Positions 4,461 to 6,982 of a stretch of 6,982 nucleotides of DNA are shown here, in pieces; position 1 is the stretch's first letter; every line of letters begins with the position of its first letter. The translations under genes and the position numbers were made by a program. Origin of the DNA: Rhodospirillaceae bacterium (GTDB lineage: Bacteria; Pseudomonadota; Alphaproteobacteria; Rhodospirillales; 2-02-FULL-58-16); NCBI GenBank assembly GCA_013349695.1, contig DUZD01000216.1:1-6982 (forward strand). The letters run 5' to 3'. Under the pieces are notes generated by a model. That model had not been told where the DNA came from and searched no databases. It worked only from the letters and a program-made list of their open reading frames with translations.

Positions 4461-6836
4461 TCAAGATTGGTCCGGCAGCAGCCGCAACACCACGGCCGTC
4501 TCGGGCGAGCCCGATCCCGCCCGCCCGAGACGGAATGAGCGTCCGTCGCGCCAGTCGCGGAGCTGATCGCCGTAATGGGCCGAAAGCGGGTTGCCCGACT
4601 GACCGGTGGCGATGACGAAGCGGGAGTTTTCCAGGTCGCCGAGATCGTAAACGGCGCGCAGCCCGGCGCCGTGGATGTGTTCATAAGGGCGGTCGCGGTC
4701 GGAAACGCGGCCGCTGCCCCGGTTGATCGTGTAGCCGCCGCCGTCGGTGGCGATCTTGAGCTCGGCCAGGGAGCCGACCAGGGGGAGGCCATCCAACAGC
4801 CGGTGGCGGAATCGGGCCTGATGGACATTACCCCATCGCCAGCCGGCGAAGTCGGCGCCGAAACGCTCCGTGAGGTCGTCCAAGGCCCGGTCCAGGGCCT
4901 TGGCCAGCAAGCTTTCGCAGTCCTCGGCCTTGGGCGTTCGGACGTCGTCGCACCAATGCCGGCGTTGGCTCAGCACGGAAGCGATGAAAAGCGGCCGCAA
5001 GGACCAGAAGGCGGCAAACATCTCCGCCAGTTCGTCGGCGTAGACCAAGCGGTTTAACTCCCGCAGCCAGGCGGTGAAAATCAGCGGCTCCGGCCTGAGC
5101 CGGGACATCTCGCCATTCCATTCGGCGATGAGGCCGCGCACCCGCCGTTGCCGTTCGGTGGCCGGCTGAAAAGCGATCAGCATGGGCTTCAGATGGCGGG
5201 CCATAAGCGATACGGAATCCAATTGCAGGCGCGCCGACGCCGCCGCCGAATGCTTGCCGCCGCCGTCGAGAAGATCGAGGATGCGCCGGGCCCGATAGGG
5301 CGGCGCCCAGCCGTCGGTAATGAAATGCGGGTAGCTCTCCGAAACGATCTTGTTGTTGGCGGCGACGATGCGCCCTCGCGGCGGGTTGAGGAGCCGGGGC
5401 AACCGCCGGAAGGGAACGAAACCGGTCCAATCGGCCTCGCCGGTCCATCCCGGCCGCGGATTCCGGGCGGAGCTACGGATCGGAATCCATCCGGGGGCCA
5501 AAAAGCCGATGTTGCCGTCGACGTCGGCGTAAACCACGTTCAGATGGGGGGCGTGGAAATCGGCCAGCGCGGCGACGAAGTCGTCCCAACCGGCGGCCCG
5601 GTTAAGGCGAAACAGCGCTTGCGGCGTCAGGTCGCCGTCACGCAGGAAGGTGGCGGCCAGGGCCAGGACCTTGCCGCCGCCGGCGGTTCCATCGGCACCT
5701 CCCAAAATGTCGCCGATCACCGGTCCATGGCGGGTTTCCCTGACGGCCAAAACCACGTCGTCGCCGCCGGCGACGGCGATCACCTCTCGCCGCAAGCGGA
5801 ACGGCCGGGCGCCGCCGGGGACGAGGTAGCGGCTCGAATCGCCGGGATCGAGGCGTTCGACGAACAGATCCTGAAGGTCGCCTTCGCTGCTCGACAGGCC
5901 CCAGGCGATGCGGCGGTTGTGGCCCAGGATGGTGAAGGGAACGCCGGGAGCGGTGGCGCCGGCAAGATCGAGGCCGGGAGCCTCGATCCGCGCCAGATAC
6001 CAGGGGACGGGAGCACTGAAAGGCAAGTGTGGATCGTTGGCGAGGACCGGCCGCCCCGAGATGGTCAGCTTTCCCGCCACCGCCCAGCTGTTGGAGGCCC
6101 CCCGGGGCGACCCTTGCGCTCCGGGCACGGCCGCCGCCAGCCGGTCGAGGTCCAGCCCCCGCGTCAGCTTGGCCAGATCCGGCGCCGTCACCGGCCCTTC
6201 ATGCGGATAAGGGGGAAAGAGTTCGTCGATGCGCTCCGCCGGCAGGTGGCGGGCGAGGCGGGCGCGCAGAAGTTCGCGCCGCCAGTTGCCGCTGATGTCC
6301 AGCGCCATGAGCTTGCCCCAAAAGAGGGAATCGGCGGGACGCCAGGGTTCCGGCGCGTAGCCGAGAAGGAGGAACTCCGGCGGCAAGGCGCCGCCGTGCG
6401 TCTTGAGCCAGGCATTGACGCCGGCGGCATAGGACTTCAACGCTCGGCGTACCGGTTTTCGCAGCCGCCGGAACTGCTCCTCGACCAAGCGGTGGAATCC
6501 CAACACGCGCATGAACCGGTCGGAAGAGAGGGCCGCCGTCCCGATGACTTCGGCCAGACGCCCTGATCCCAGGCGGCGCATGGACTCCATCTGCCACAGG
6601 CGGTCCTGGGCGTGGACGAAGCCGAGGGCGAAATAGGCGTCATCCGTGCCGCCGGCACGGATATGAGGTATGCCGCGGGCGTCGCGGACAATCTCGACCG
6701 TGCCGGCAAGACCCGCCACCTTGACGACGCCATCGACGACGGGCAGCGAGGAATGCAGCCAAACGCCGGCGGCGGCGGCGACAACAAAAAAAAGCAAAAG
6801 CAGCCCGCCGGCGGCCCGCGCAACCACCCGTTTCAT
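4461..6836 (-). CDS. Penicillin acylase family protein (exported Ntn hydrolase)
   Basis: The family hydrolyses amide bonds; known members cleave beta-lactam side chains or acyl-homoserine lactones in the periplasm. From the ATG at 6836 it is 791 residues, a normal precursor length. Residues 1-27 (MKRVVARAAGG, then a Leu/Phe/Val/Ala run) form a signal peptide or anchor. The alpha region (about 35-245) has VEIVRDARGIPHIRA (47-61) and GFVHAQDRLWQMESMRRLGSGRLAEV (72-97). The self-processing site GASNSW puts the N-terminal nucleophile at S248. The beta chain carries LANDPHLPF (266-274), ILGHNRRIAWGLSSS (303-317), the AANNK motif (492-496) and a late HQARFRHRLL stretch. A GTG at 6869 or ATG at 6863 would add 11 or 9 residues; I chose 6836 because the signal peptide starts there, though GGGA before it is a modest site at best. 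Probably cotranscribed with ilvA. The substrate cannot be read from sequence; an acyl-homoserine lactone or other N-acyl amide is possible. Confidence 0.93.
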   Translation of the reverse strand: MKRVVARAAGGLLLLFFVVAAAAGVWLHSSLPVVDGVVKVAGLAGTVEIVRDARGIPHIRAGGTDDAYFALGFVHAQDRLWQMESMRRLGSGRLAEVIGTAALSSDRFMRVLGFHRLVEEQFRRLRKPVRRALKSYAAGVNAWLKTHGGALPPEFLLLGYAPEPWRPADSLFWGKLMALDISGNWRRELLRARLARHLPAERIDELFPPYPHEGPVTAPDLAKLTRGLDLDRLAAAVPGAQGSPRGASNSWAVAGKLTISGRPVLANDPHLPFSAPVPWYLARIEAPGLDLAGATAPGVPFTILGHNRRIAWGLSSSEGDLQDLFVERLDPGDSSRYLVPGGARPFRLRREVIAVAGGDDVVLAVRETRHGPVIGDILGGADGTAGGGKVLALAATFLRDGDLTPQALFRLNRAAGWDDFVAALADFHAPHLNVVYADVDGNIGFLAPGWIPIRSSARNPRPGWTGEADWTGFVPFRRLPRLLNPPRGRIVAANNKIVSESYPHFITDGWAPPYRARRILDLLDGGGKHSAAASARLQLDSVSLMARHLKPMLIAFQPATERQRRVRGLIAEWNGEMSRLRPEPLIFTAWLRELNRLVYADELAEMFAAFWSLRPLFIASVLSQRRHWCDDVRTPKAEDCESLLAKALDRALDDLTERFGADFAGWRWGNVHQARFRHRLLDGLPLVGSLAELKIATDGGGYTINRGSGRVSDRDRPYEHIHGAGLRAVYDLGDLENSRFVIATGQSGNPLSAHYGDQLRDWRDGRSFRLGRAGSGSPETAVVLRLLPDQS

Positions 6837-6982
6837 GTTCGCCGGTCCCACATACTCAACCATGGCCACTCGGGGGCGGTTGCCGCGAAACCCCTATTGT
6901 GGCCCGGAGAGCGACCAACCGGAATCATGCGATCTATGCTTAATTCGTCATTCACGCTGCCGCTAGCCGACAGGGATGAAAA
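6837..6982. other. Region upstream of the acylase gene, no supported gene
   Basis: These 146 bases to the right edge should hold the acylase promoter, but I see no convincing -35/-10 pair. On the minus strand one frame is open from the edge to a TGA at 6835-6833 that overlaps the acylase ATG (ATGA). Its codons include ATA, TTA and AGG and it lacks the strong G/C third-position bias of the neighbours, so I do not call it a gene. Confidence 0.5.
6927..6982 (+). CDS. Possible start of a divergent gene, cut by the right edge
   Basis: ATG at 6927 opens a frame without stop to the window end, reading MRSMLNSSFTLPLADRDE. A GGA lies close upstream (6921-6923). Eighteen codons are too few to recognise a family, and the codon choice is not strongly biased, so this may be non-coding. 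It would be divergent from the acylase gene. Confidence 0.2.
   Translation, partial: MRSMLNSSFTLPLADRDE

Noticed and set aside
5148..6566. Plus-strand open frame of 472 codons opposite the acylase gene
   Set aside because: The Gly/Arg/Gln-rich composition with no family motif is typical of a shadow frame; the minus-strand acylase has intact catalytic motifs throughout.
1..6982. CRISPR array, insertion sequence, tRNA, phage or toxin-antitoxin content
   Set aside because: No regularly spaced repeats, terminal inverted repeats, transposase motifs or tRNA-like folds were seen. All substantial coding frames are explained by housekeeping or motility genes with uniform base composition.

Overview
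The window reads as ordinary chromosomal DNA from a GC-rich, flagellated Gram-negative bacterium, most likely an alphaproteobacterium (a Rhodospirillales-type organism is my guess). Three things point there: a strong G/C third-position bias in every gene; a proton-type MotA/MotB stator; and a bacterial aspartate/glutamate leucyltransferase (Bpt). The taxonomic call is inference. I see no mobile element, RNA gene, CRISPR array or phage gene.

Layout from left to right. Positions 1-274 (minus) hold the N-terminal 91 codons of bpt, cut by the left edge. Positions 330-1316 and 1329-2180 (minus) are motB and motA, 12 bases apart, transcribed motA then motB, with bpt following 55 bases later in the same direction. 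Positions 2181-2400 are an AT-richer divergent intergenic region. It holds the motA ribosome binding site, a possible flagellar-sigma -10 element, a near-repeated 10-mer and a five-codon minicistron leading into the next gene. Positions 2401-3180 (plus) encode a SAM-dependent methyltransferase with an N-terminal membrane domain. It converges, with only 9 bases between stops, on a threonine ammonia-lyase with an ACT domain (3190-4413, minus). Upstream of that, 4461-6836 (minus) encodes a large exported penicillin-acylase-family Ntn hydrolase. The last roughly 145 bases contain no gene I can support, only two short frames open to the edge.

Functionally the genes form separate small units: a motility stator pair; an N-degron tagging enzyme; a membrane-tethered methyltransferase of unknown target; and a possible two-gene unit of an amide hydrolase followed by threonine deaminase. 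I found no convincing novel multi-gene system. The items most worth a second look are the minicistron before the methyltransferase, the methyltransferase's membrane architecture, the unknown substrate of the acylase, and the regulatory patterning upstream of motA.
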